NCBI RefSeq assembly: GCF_902806475.1
Contig: NZ_CADCWS010000003.1
Location: forward strand, 1-64,000
Source: Candidatus Frankia nodulisporulans
GTDB taxonomy: Bacteria; Actinomycetota; Actinomycetes; Frankiales; Frankiaceae
DNA length: 64,000 bases
Reading direction: 5' to 3'
Below the pieces are notes generated by a model. It did not search any database. It saw nothing but the letters and a program-made list of their open reading frames with translations, and had not been told where the DNA came from. Below, piece after piece: positions 18,253-26,437 of this stretch. The position numbers and the translations under genes are program-made. The number at the start of each line of letters is the position of its first letter. The stretch's first letter is position 1.

Positions 18253-19452
18253 ATGTCGGTGACCAGCCCCAGTGATGTCTACTACGACCCGTACGATTCC
18301 GAGATCGACACCGATCCGTACCCGGTGTGGAAGCGGATGCGGGACGAGGCGCCGCTTTACTACAACGAGAAGCACGACTTCTGGGCGCTCACCCGGTACG
18401 AGGACGTGGAGCCCGCGCTCGGCGACTGGAACACCTACCGTTCCGGCGAGGGAACGGTGCTGGAGTTCGTCAAGCAGGGCATCACCTTTCCCCCCGGCGC
18501 GATCCTCTTCGAGGACCCGCCGATTCACGACCTGCACCGCAAGCTCCTCATCCGGGTGTTCTCGCCGCGGGCGATGAACGCGCTCGAGGACAAGGTCCGC
18601 GGGTACTGCGCGCACACGCTCGATCCCCTCATCGGCGCCGACCGCTTCGACTTCATCGAGGATCTCGGCGCCCAGATGCCGATGCGGACCATCGGCTACC
18701 TGCTCGGTATTCCCGAGGAGGACCAGGTGGCGCTGCGCGACCAGATCGACGAGGGCCTGCGACTCAACGCCGACGGCTCGCTCAGCGAGTATCAACGTTC
18801 CGGGGACTTCAGCCCCGAGTCGTTCGGCGACTACGTCGACTGGCGGGCCAAGCACCCCTCGGACGACCTGATGACCCAGCTGCTCAACGCCGAGTTCGAG
18901 GACGAGAACGGCAAGGTGCGCAAGCTGACCCGGGAGCAGGTCGTCACCGTCGCCTTCCTGCTGGCCGGCGCCGGCAACGAGACCACCACCCGGCTGATCG
19001 GCTGGACCGGCAAGGTCCTCGGGGAGAACCCCGACCAGCTGCGCGAGCTGGCCGCGGACCGGTCGCTCATCCCGAACGCCATCGAGGAGCTGCTGCGCTA
19101 CGAGGCGCCGAGCCCCGTGCAGGCCCGCAAACTGTCCCGCGACGTGACCCACCACGGTCAGACCGTCGAAGCCGGCCAGATCATGCTGCTGCTCAACGCC
19201 TCGGCGAACCGCGACGAGCGGCGTTTCCCCGATGCCGACCGGTTCGACATCCACCGCAGCGCGCGCCACCTCAGCTTCGGCTACGGCATCCACCACTGCC
19301 TGGGTGCCGCGCTCGCCCGTCTCGAGGGACGGGTCGCGCTCGACGAGGTTCTCAAGCGCTTCCCGAGCTGGGAGGTCGACTGGGACAACGCCGTTCAGGC
19401 CCGCACCTCGACCGTGCGCGGCTGGGAGAAGCTGCCGGTCTTCATCCGGTAG
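18253..19452 (+). CDS. Cytochrome P450
   Basis: 399 residues from the ATG at 18253 with AGGAG seven bases upstream. P450 landmarks: I-helix LLAGAGNETTTRLIGW, K-helix EELLR (ExxR), the AGQIMLLLNASANRDERRF region, and haem loop SFGYGIHHCLGAALARLEG with axial Cys349. It is a soluble class I bacterial P450 needing ferredoxin and a reductase; neither gene is in the window. Its position beside thiolase/DUF35 genes fits hydroxylation of an alicyclic or side-chain carbon (inference). The CYP family is not assigned. Confidence 0.93.
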   Translation: MSVTSPSDVYYDPYDSEIDTDPYPVWKRMRDEAPLYYNEKHDFWALTRYEDVEPALGDWNTYRSGEGTVLEFVKQGITFPPGAILFEDPPIHDLHRKLLIRVFSPRAMNALEDKVRGYCAHTLDPLIGADRFDFIEDLGAQMPMRTIGYLLGIPEEDQVALRDQIDEGLRLNADGSLSEYQRSGDFSPESFGDYVDWRAKHPSDDLMTQLLNAEFEDENGKVRKLTREQVVTVAFLLAGAGNETTTRLIGWTGKVLGENPDQLRELAADRSLIPNAIEELLRYEAPSPVQARKLSRDVTHHGQTVEAGQIMLLLNASANRDERRFPDADRFDIHRSARHLSFGYGIHHCLGAALARLEGRVALDEVLKRFPSWEVDWDNAVQARTSTVRGWEKLPVFIR

Positions 19453-19800
19453 CGCACACCCGCCGGCACCGACAGGTCGCCCGCTCGCCACGACGGCCCG
19501 CTCCCCTCCGGAGCGGGCCGTTTGTCGTCCACGCGACGACGTAGTGGTGGCGACGACGTAGTGGTGGCTCTGTGTCATTCACCTGGCAAAAGGCCAGGAA
19601 GATGACCGACAATGAGTCGGACGACCAGGCAGCCGGCAGGCCATGGCCGACCACCAGGTGTCGGGTGTCACAGCGGCGACACCGGCCAGCAGCCCGACAC
19701 CGGTACACCATGTCCCCGGACGACGTCCAGCGGGAGAACCCGCGCCGGAGAACATGGCGTGCGCCGGCCCAGCGGTGATACAGCGCCCGAGAGGACCAAG
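19453..19800. other. Intergenic region with terminator and tandem repeat
   Basis: It holds the P450 terminator (19493-19524) and a perfect 17-bp tandem duplication: CGACGACGTAGTGGTGG at 19534-19550 and again at 19551-19567. The remainder up to the tetR start shows no supported gene; the in-frame extension of tetR to 19612 lacks homology and a ribosome site. Confidence 0.6.
19493..19524 (+). terminator. Rho-independent terminator after the P450
   Basis: A 12-bp perfect stem (ACGGCCCGCTCC with GGAGCGGGCCGT) around a 5-base loop CCTCC, followed by a short T run (TTTG). Confidence 0.75.
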
Positions 19801-20487
19801 GTGCCCGAACGTACTGATCGCGGAGCCGCCCTGCCCAACGCGTCCCGCGCCCGGCGCGACGTCGGCGAGCTGAGCAAGCGCCGCGGCACCGGCCGCACCC
19901 GGCGTGGGCGGCAGACCCGCGGCCAGCTGGTCGACGCGGCCCGCACGGTCTTCGAACGCGACGGTTTCCTGCATGCCCGGGTCGCCGACATCTGCGATCT
20001 GGCCGGGCTCTCGCACGGCTCCTTCTACACGTACTTCCACTCGAAGGAGGAGGTCTTCCGGGAGGTCGTCGACTCGGTCGAACTCGATCTGCTCACCCCG
20101 GAACCGGTACCGGCAGGCACCGACGCGATCGCCCGCATCCGCGCGGCGAACCGCCACTACCTCGAGACCTACGCCGCCAACGCCAAGATCATGCGCGTGA
20201 TCCAGCAGGTGTCCACCTTCGACGCGGACGTGCGGCGAATTCGGGTGCAGCGCCACGACGAGTTCGCTCTGGCCATCGAGCGGCGGACCCGATCCCTGCA
20301 GGCCGCCGAACTGGCCGACCAGCGGGTCGACGCCGCCTATGCCGCGCAGGCCCTCGGCGGCATGGTCGCCTACTTCGCCGAGCTGCTGTTCAACTCGGAG
20401 AACACCGTCGGATTCGACCTGGATGCCTCCGTCGACCAGCTCACCCTGCTGTGGCGCAACGCCCTGGGTATCAGCGCCGACGAGTGA
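19801..20487 (+). CDS. TetR family transcriptional regulator
   Basis: 228 residues from the GTG at 19801, six bases after GAGG. A basic N-terminus (LSKRRGTGRTRRGRQTRGQL) precedes the HTH: VDAARTVFERDGFLHARVAD, then DLAGLSHGSFYTYFHSKEEV. The C-terminal ligand domain is typical. It lies between the P450 and a convergent second TetR. Possible targets are the P450 or the catabolic genes on either side; no cognate site could be assigned. Confidence 0.9.
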   Translation: MPERTDRGAALPNASRARRDVGELSKRRGTGRTRRGRQTRGQLVDAARTVFERDGFLHARVADICDLAGLSHGSFYTYFHSKEEVFREVVDSVELDLLTPEPVPAGTDAIARIRAANRHYLETYAANAKIMRVIQQVSTFDADVRRIRVQRHDEFALAIERRTRSLQAAELADQRVDAAYAAQALGGMVAYFAELLFNSENTVGFDLDASVDQLTLLWRNALGISADE

Positions 20488-20525
20488 CCGCCCGGCCTCG
20501 GTTGATCCGCGGCCGCCGTCAGCTG

Positions 20526-21164
20526 TCAACGCACCGCATCAGGAATGTTGCGGGCGCCGACGATTACCAGCGCGGCACGTTGTCGAAGGACGACCGAGAG
20601 CTGGTCCGAGCCATCCTCCGACCACTGCCAGATGGCATCGATGGTGATCGCCTTCAACATGGTCGCCAGCGCCGTGATGCTGACCCGTTCGGGTAGCTGA
20701 CCCGCTTCGAGAGCCGGTTGCAGAAGTGCGAGAAAAGCCTGCTCCAGCCCGAACGACTCGCCTTCGATCGCGGATCCCCGCGGCATGCTCATCTGAGCGT
20801 CCAGAATCCGGCGCAACGCCGCCCGCGGCACCCGTTGCACCCGGCGGCCGAGCCGGTTCATCATCCGGTCGACCGCGGCGTCCAGCTCCCGCCCGGCAGC
20901 GATCTCCGCGAGGGCATCCTCGTAGACCACCCCGGCCGTAATCCAGCCGGTGTGCAGGAGGATGTCCTCCTTACGCGCAAAATGCAGATAGAAGGTCGCC
21001 TTGGAGATGCCGGCCCGGGTCGCGATCTCCTCGGCCGTCGTTCGCTCGAAGCCGTTTTCATAGCCGCGCTGCGCCCACAGCTCCAACGCGGCCCGCAGAA
21101 TCGCACGCCGGGTGTCTCGGGAACGTTCCTGGGCAAGCTGTGAACGCTTGGGAACCGCCCCCAT
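20526..21164 (-). CDS. TetR family transcriptional regulator
   Basis: 212 residues from the ATG at 21164 (MGAVPKRSQLAQERSRDTRR), five bases after the stop of the preceding SnoaL-like gene. HTH: ILRAALELWAQRGYENGFER, then IATRAGISKATFYLHFARKE. Last gene of a minus-strand set ending two SnoaL-like genes, and possibly downstream of the acyl-CoA dehydrogenase pair 22278-24709. It is convergent with the other TetR gene. It is the nearest candidate for control of the adjacent catabolic operon, but its operator is unknown. Confidence 0.9.
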   Translation of the reverse strand: MGAVPKRSQLAQERSRDTRRAILRAALELWAQRGYENGFERTTAEEIATRAGISKATFYLHFARKEDILLHTGWITAGVVYEDALAEIAAGRELDAAVDRMMNRLGRRVQRVPRAALRRILDAQMSMPRGSAIEGESFGLEQAFLALLQPALEAGQLPERVSITALATMLKAITIDAIWQWSEDGSDQLSVVLRQRAALVIVGARNIPDAVR

Positions 21165-21169
21165 CCGCG

Positions 21170-21661
21170 TCAGCGCGCGGGTCGGTCGGACAGCCCGTCC
21201 GCCGTGATGAACTGGCACCGGCACGAGCGGATACGCCAGCCGTCCGGGGTGCGCACAAGTTCGTCGGTGTAGACCGCGTTGCGGGGAACACCATCAGTGC
21301 GGTCGATGAACAACAGGTTGCGGGTGGTGCGGGCGGTGTCCGCGCCGAGTATCTCGATCACCGGCGGGCCGCCGAGGTGCAGGCCGCCGGGGGCGGCCGT
21401 CGCCATCCGGCGCAGACCAGCATGGCCGTCGAAGGTCCGCCCGTACACGTGGTAGACGGCGTCGGGAGTGAACAGGGCGACCCAGCCTTCGGCGTCGTCC
21501 AGGTCGAGGGCCAGGCAGTAGCGGGCCAGCAGCTGGCTGATCGCCACCTGGTCGGCCGGGCCGGGTAGCCGGGCCTCCGCACCGGACAGCGGCGACCTGG
21601 AGCCGTCGAGACCGGGTTCCGATGGGGTGGAAGCCGATGGGGTGGAGGATGCAACGGTCAC
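21170..21661 (-). CDS. SnoaL-like (nuclear transport factor 2 fold) protein
   Basis: 163 residues; the first ~35 are Ser/Pro-rich and probably disordered. The fold signature follows: AISQLLARYCLALDLDDAEG and WVALFTPDAVYHVYG, ending DGWRIRSCRCQFI. Members include ketosteroid-isomerase-like and SnoaL-like dehydratases/isomerases, and many have no known reaction. It is 10 bases downstream of a second SnoaL-like gene and 5 bases upstream of tetR, so the three are likely one transcript. Confidence 0.85.
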   Translation of the reverse strand: MTVASSTPSASTPSEPGLDGSRSPLSGAEARLPGPADQVAISQLLARYCLALDLDDAEGWVALFTPDAVYHVYGRTFDGHAGLRRMATAAPGGLHLGGPPVIEILGADTARTTRNLLFIDRTDGVPRNAVYTDELVRTPDGWRIRSCRCQFITADGLSDRPAR

Positions 21662-21671
21662 GGCGAACTCC

Positions 21672-22067
21672 TCAGGACCTGCTGGCGAGCACGGCGTCGC
21701 GGCGGGCGATCCGCCAGCGGTTTCCGTCCCGGCTCAGGGTGTCGGTGTACCGACCGATCAGACGTGGCTCGGGTGCGGGGCTGCCGAGGCCGAAGTACAG
21801 AAAGTCCGAGACGGCCACGGCGCCGTCGCCGTCGATCTCCACGAGGGTGTTGACGGTGACGTGCCGGCCACGCTGCTCCGCCGTGCCCTGCGACTTCTCG
21901 AAGAACGCGGCGAGTGCGGCCGTGCCCTGGTGCTCCGCGCCGAAGGCGAACACGGCGTCGGGGGTGAACAGCGCGAGCAGTTCGTCCAGCTTCCCGTCGT
22001 CGAGCAGGTGGCAGTAACGGACCAGGGTGTCACGGATGGCGAGCTCGTCGGCCACGGCGTCGGACAT
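21672..22067 (-). CDS. SnoaL-like (nuclear transport factor 2 fold) protein
   Basis: 131 residues, start ATG at 22067. Fold signature: AIRDTLVRYCHLLDDGKLDE and LLALFTPDAVFAFG, ending RDGNRWRIARRDAVLAS. It resembles its neighbour at 21170-21661 over the whole core, suggesting an old tandem duplication or a heteromeric pair. A catalytic role cannot be stated; the family includes isomerases and dehydratases in polycyclic metabolism. Confidence 0.85.
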   Translation of the reverse strand: MSDAVADELAIRDTLVRYCHLLDDGKLDELLALFTPDAVFAFGAEHQGTAALAAFFEKSQGTAEQRGRHVTVNTLVEIDGDGAVAVSDFLYFGLGSPAPEPRLIGRYTDTLSRDGNRWRIARRDAVLASRS

Positions 22068-22277
22068 GTCTTCTCCTCACGATCCCCCGCGGGCAGAGGT
22101 GCCCCGCAGCTGCGGATGCGCCCGGCGCCAGCCGGCTCCGGCACGAGGCCGGCCCGGGCCGGTCGCCGCAGCGCGCCGACGGCGGAGATCCCGCCCGGCG
22201 CAGGGCGACCGGCCCGAGATCGGCCTGGCTTTTCCTTGTTCGTTCTACCGGTCCCGGGCTACCGGCGTGGCACGGTT

Positions 22278-23561
22278 CTACCGACGCGCCCCGGACGAAC
22301 CACCGGACGGCGCGGTGCGCACCTCCCGATAGGGGACGTTTCGGTCAAGTGCCAGTTCCCGGGGCATGCCAAGGACCCGCTCGCTGATGACGTTGCGGGC
22401 GATCTCCGTGGTGCCACCGCCGATCGAACCGGCCTGGCGCAGCAGGTAGCGCATGCCGAGATCGCCGAGCACGTCGTCGTCGACGTCACCGGCGATCGCG
22501 CTCTGCCCGGCGAGCTCGAAGGCGATCGTCGCCAGCTGCGCTCCGGCCACCCCGTGCATGAGCCGGCCGACCGCGGCGAGCTGGTCGGAGCCCTTGCCCG
22601 ACAGGATCAGGGCGTGCAGCCGGCGGTCCAGCTCACTCGTCGCGATCTGCAGGGCGTAGGCCCGACCGATGTCCTCGCGGGCCGCCGGGTCGTCGACCCG
22701 CCCCGCGCTTTCCAGCAGGGTGAGCAGGTTGCCGGCCGGGTCGCCCTGGGCGGAGCCATAGGCGTTGGAACCGGTCGGGTGCAGCGCGTACGGCGAGGAG
22801 CTGAACGACCGCTCGTGCAGCAGCCAGCGGGTGCCCACCGTCCAGCCGTCGTCGATGCCGCCGATGCGGTCGCTGTCGGGCACCCGGACGTCGGTGAGGT
22901 ACTCCTGGCAGAACTCGTTGCTGCCGTCGAGCATCTCGATGCGGGAGATCTCGATGCCGGCCTGGTGGATCGGCACCATGAACACCGTGAGCCCGCGGTG
23001 CTTGGGCACGTCCCAGTTGGTGCGGGCCAGGCACAGGCCCCAGTCGGACCACCAGGCACCGGTCGTCCAGATCTTGGAGCCGTTGAGCAGCCAGTCGTCG
23101 CCGTCGCGGGTCGCGCTGAGCTTGGCGCCGGCGACGTCCGAACCCGAACCCGGCTCGGACAGGAACTGCATCCACAGTTCCTCGCCGCGCAGGATCTTCG
23201 GCAGGTGGGTGCGCTTCTGCTCCTCGGTACCGAACTCGAGGATGACCGTCGCGCACGGCGTCATGTTCGGGACCTGCAGCCGCTCGGGGAAGGAGTAGCC
23301 GGCGAGCTCCTGGTCGAAGGCCTCGGCGTACTCGCGGGCCAGGCCCTGGCCGCCGTACTCCTTCGGGAAACAGATCCCGGCGAACCCGCCGTCGAACAGC
23401 AGCCGCTGGATACGCCGTTCCTCGGCGACCTCGGCGAGCTCCTCGTCGTCCGGGCGGACGAACGACCGGCCACGGTGGTCAGGGCCGATCCGCGGAACGT
23501 TCTCCGCGAGCCACGCGCGGGCCCGCGCCCGGAAGTCCTCGACAGATTCGATCTCGCTCAC
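22278..23561 (-). CDS. Acyl-CoA dehydrogenase, alpha-type partner (pair 1)
   Basis: 427 residues from the GTG at 23561, overlapping the preceding gene by four bases (GTGA). Acyl-CoA dehydrogenase landmarks: FPKEYGGQGL, MQFLSEPGSGSDVAGAKLSA, DDWLLNGSKIWTTGAWWSDW, and a C-terminal GGGTTEIARNVISERVLGMP loop that contacts FAD of the neighbouring subunit. At the usual catalytic-Glu position this subunit lacks the GGIGFT-E motif found in its partner, so a heteromeric enzyme is likely, as for the FadE26/FadE27 type of steroid side-chain enzymes (inference). Confidence 0.9.
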   Translation of the reverse strand: MSEIESVEDFRARARAWLAENVPRIGPDHRGRSFVRPDDEELAEVAEERRIQRLLFDGGFAGICFPKEYGGQGLAREYAEAFDQELAGYSFPERLQVPNMTPCATVILEFGTEEQKRTHLPKILRGEELWMQFLSEPGSGSDVAGAKLSATRDGDDWLLNGSKIWTTGAWWSDWGLCLARTNWDVPKHRGLTVFMVPIHQAGIEISRIEMLDGSNEFCQEYLTDVRVPDSDRIGGIDDGWTVGTRWLLHERSFSSSPYALHPTGSNAYGSAQGDPAGNLLTLLESAGRVDDPAAREDIGRAYALQIATSELDRRLHALILSGKGSDQLAAVGRLMHGVAGAQLATIAFELAGQSAIAGDVDDDVLGDLGMRYLLRQAGSIGGGTTEIARNVISERVLGMPRELALDRNVPYREVRTAPSGGSSGARR

Positions 23562-24709
23562 GCCTCGACCTTTCGCGCGCCCTTGCGGGCTTCCAACAGG
23601 GTGGTGATCCGCAGGCGGTGCTCCCGCGCGGTACCCAGCAGGGCGCTGCCGATGACCACGCGCCGCAGGTACAGGTGCAGGTCGTGCTCGTAGGTGACGC
23701 CGATGCCGCCGTGCAGCTGGACGCAGTCCTGGAGCAGCTCGGGGCCGTACTCGGCCAGGTAGGACTTGGCGACGCTGACCAGCTCACCGGCCTGCGGGTC
23801 GCCGTTCTGCACGGCGACGGCGGCCGCGTCCGCGAGGGCGTGCGAGGTCTCCAGCCACAGCTTCTGGTCGGCGACCCGGTGCTTGAGCGCCTGGTAGGAC
23901 GCCAGCGGCCGGCCGAAGGAGTACCGGTCGGCCAGCCAGCCCAGCGTCAGCTCGAAGGCGCGGTCCATCGCGCCCACCATCTCGGCGGTCTGGATGACCA
24001 GCGCCGCCTGCAGCTGGAGCTCGACGTCGGCCGCCGCCGCACCCGCGACACCCACCAGCGCGGTGGCGGGCAGGCGCACGTCGCGCAGCGCCACCCGGGC
24101 GTACCGGCGCGACACGTCGATCGTGCGCTGCGCGGTGATGGTGACGCCAGGGGTGTCGGTCGGCACCAGCAGCTGGGTCAGGCCGTCCCCGGTGCGGGCG
24201 GTGACCAGCAGGTAGGTGGCCTGCGCCGCGTGCTCCACGGCGACCTTGTCGCCCGAGAGCACCCACTGCCCGTCGGATTCGACGGCGCTCGCCGCCACCT
24301 CACCGAGGCCGCCGTGCGGCACCGGTTCCGCATACGCCCAGGCCCCGACGGCCGTGCCGGAGACGAGCTGCTCCAGCTCCGACTCGAACGCCACGCCATC
24401 GGCCCGCGACAGCGCCCCGGCGACGATGTTCGTTCCCAGCAGCGGGCCTGGAGACGCCTGGCGGCCGAACTCGTAGGCGACCAGGGCCAGGTCCCGCAGG
24501 CCCTCACCGCTGACGCTGCCGCCGCCATGCTCCTCGGCGACCAGCAGCGCCGCCCAGCCCAGCTCCGCGCCGGTCGTCCAGTACTCCGACTCGTAGCCCT
24601 CGGGACGGTTGCGCAACCCGCGCAGAACGTCGCTGGGCACGCTGTCCTGCAGGTACTTGCGGGTAGTGCCGACCAGGAGTTCCTGGTCGGCACTCAGTCC
24701 CACCTTCAT
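23558..24709 (-). CDS. Acyl-CoA dehydrogenase, beta-type partner (pair 1)
   Basis: 383 residues from the ATG at 24709 with GGAGG five bases upstream; an upstream extension to 24862 has no homology. It carries RYSFGRPLASYQALKHRVAD (FAD contact) and QLHGGIGVTYEHDLHLYLRR, which includes the catalytic-base Glu position. It is followed by the alpha-type gene with a four-base overlap, so the two are coupled and probably form one alpha2beta2 enzyme. Confidence 0.9.
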   Translation of the reverse strand: MKVGLSADQELLVGTTRKYLQDSVPSDVLRGLRNRPEGYESEYWTTGAELGWAALLVAEEHGGGSVSGEGLRDLALVAYEFGRQASPGPLLGTNIVAGALSRADGVAFESELEQLVSGTAVGAWAYAEPVPHGGLGEVAASAVESDGQWVLSGDKVAVEHAAQATYLLVTARTGDGLTQLLVPTDTPGVTITAQRTIDVSRRYARVALRDVRLPATALVGVAGAAAADVELQLQAALVIQTAEMVGAMDRAFELTLGWLADRYSFGRPLASYQALKHRVADQKLWLETSHALADAAAVAVQNGDPQAGELVSVAKSYLAEYGPELLQDCVQLHGGIGVTYEHDLHLYLRRVVIGSALLGTAREHRLRITTLLEARKGARKVEA

Positions 24710-25149
24710 CAATGCCTCCGCCTCGCCGGGCTCCGGCGCCGCCGGCCCGGTTCGCCCGCTGTCAACCCGTCCGGTACGGCGATCCCGAACTCTGGCGACG
24801 TACGCAGAACAGCAGCTCGGAGGATCCCTCCAGCAGGGGCGACGGCGCGCCTGTACGGTCACAGTAGACCGGTAGTCTGGACTCGGTCCACATTTGCGGT
24901 GATCATCCGAAGGGACCGGTTCGCAACGCGTTGCCGGTCGTATCCCCCGCCGCTAGGGTCAACAAATATCGAGATCAATATAGATAGTTCCACCGGCGAG
25001 CCGCCACCTGAGCGGGCCGCGTGGTCCGGTGCCGATCCACCCGGATCCAGCCCCCACGGTCCATCCCGGACCGCGCACCCCACCCATGATTTCCATCCAC
25101 CTGCGCAGCGTGTCACCGGCAGCAGCGCATCCACCGGCCGGAGGTCGGC
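24710..25149. other. Divergent intergenic region, acyl-CoA dehydrogenase pair 1 to CoA-transferase
   Basis: 440 bases. It holds a plus-strand promoter candidate (TTGCCG 24931-24936, 17 bases, TAGGGT 24954-24959) with a regulon-type operator just after it, and a TGGAC-TCG-GTCCA inverted repeat at 24878-24890 on the acyl-CoA dehydrogenase side. No gene is supported. Confidence 0.5.
24964..24985. promoter_or_regulatory. Regulon-type operator (TTGATCTCGA core) after a -10 element
   Basis: On the minus strand TTGATCTCGA occupies 24978-24969 within a longer AT-rich stretch ATATTGATCTCGATAT. The plus-strand -10 candidate TAGGGT ends at 24959, so the site would cover the transcription start of the CoA-transferase gene. 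The core matches the sites at 34760, 43428 and 42170. Confidence 0.55.
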
Positions 25150-26364
25150 ATGACGGCAGTGATGAAGGGCGTCCGCATCCTCGAGGTCGCCGAGCACACG
25201 TTCGTACCGGCAGCCTCGGCGCTGCTCGCCGACTGGGGTGCGGAGGTCATCAAGATCGAGCACGTCGAGCGCGGGGACGCGATGCGCGGCCTCGCGCAGA
25301 CCGGCGTCGCGATGGTCGGCGGCCCGGTACACGTGCTCCTCGAGCACTCCAACCGGCACAAGAAGAGCCTGGCGCTCGACCTGAAGACGGACGAGGGTCT
25401 GGAGATCCTCTACAAGCTGGCGGCGACCAGCGACGTGTTCCTGACGAACAAGCTGCCGAGCGTGCGGGCGAAACTCAAGATCGACGTCGAGGACATCCGC
25501 GCCCACAACCCCGCCATCATCTACGCCCGCGGCACCGGCCAGGGCGAGCGCGGGCCGGACGCCGACCGCGGCTCGTACGACTTCCTCTCCTTCTGGGCGC
25601 GTTCCGGCATCGGCAGCGCCATGACGACCAGCGACAGCGAGCGGACCTCGTTCCCCCCCGGCCCCGGTTTCGGCGACTCGATCGGCGGCCTGACCATCGC
25701 CGGCGGCATCATGGGCGCGCTGTTCCACCGGGAGCGCACCGGCGAGGCGACCGTGCTGGACGTGTCGCTGCTCGGCGTCGGCATGTGGGCGCAGGGCCAG
25801 GCCATCGCCATCTCCCAGCAGCACAAGATCCCGCTGCACCAGTCGACCACCGGGCGCACCAACAACCCGCTCGTCGGGATCTACCAGACCGCCGACGGCC
25901 GTTCCCTGGTCTTCTCCTGCCTGCAGGCGGCGCGGTACTGGGCGGAGTTCTGCCAGCTCATCGGCCGCCCCGAGCTCGCCACCGACCCGCGCTTCGTCGA
26001 CCATGCGGCGCTCAGCGCGAACGCCAACGCCGCGGCCGACGAAGTCACCGCTGTCCTCGCCGCGGCCCCGCTCGCCGAGTGGCGCACGAAGCTCGCCACC
26101 TTCAGCGGGCAGTGGGCCGTCGCGCAGACCACCCTCGAGATCGGCGAGGATCCGCAGGCCCTGGAGAACAACTACCTCCAGGACGTCGTCTCCGCGAACG
26201 GCACCGCGTTCAAACTGGTCGGCGCGCCGATCCAGTACGACAGTGAGCCGCCGGTGGCCGGGCGCGCTCCCGAGCTCAACGAGCACGGGGACGGCCTGCT
26301 GCAGGCCCTGGGCCTCGACTGGGACACGATCATCAACCTGAAGATCAAGGGCGTCGTGGCCTGA
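25150..26364 (+). CDS. CaiB/BaiF family (class III) CoA-transferase
   Basis: 404 residues, ATG at 25150. Family features: MKGVRILEVAEHTFVPAAS at the N-terminus, ALLADWGAEVIKIEHVERGD, SLALDLKTDEG, and the acyl-intermediate Asp144 in SYDFLSFWARSG. Later GLTIAGGIMGALFHRERTGE and VDVSLLG-type helices follow. Class III transferases move CoA between acids through an aspartyl anhydride, activating a substrate without ATP. An aldehyde dehydrogenase follows 73 bases downstream on the same strand. The substrate is unknown. Confidence 0.92.
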   Translation: MTAVMKGVRILEVAEHTFVPAASALLADWGAEVIKIEHVERGDAMRGLAQTGVAMVGGPVHVLLEHSNRHKKSLALDLKTDEGLEILYKLAATSDVFLTNKLPSVRAKLKIDVEDIRAHNPAIIYARGTGQGERGPDADRGSYDFLSFWARSGIGSAMTTSDSERTSFPPGPGFGDSIGGLTIAGGIMGALFHRERTGEATVLDVSLLGVGMWAQGQAIAISQQHKIPLHQSTTGRTNNPLVGIYQTADGRSLVFSCLQAARYWAEFCQLIGRPELATDPRFVDHAALSANANAAADEVTAVLAAAPLAEWRTKLATFSGQWAVAQTTLEIGEDPQALENNYLQDVVSANGTAFKLVGAPIQYDSEPPVAGRAPELNEHGDGLLQALGLDWDTIINLKIKGVVA

Positions 26365-26437
26365 GCCAGGTCCCCCTGCCGATGCACCAACCACGCGTGC
26401 GCACGTCACGCCGCGTGATCACTTCAAAGGAGATCCA

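Noticed and set aside
18148-19578. 476-codon minus-strand frame opposite the P450
   Set aside because: Mirror frame of a gene with all P450 motifs and a proper ribosome site.
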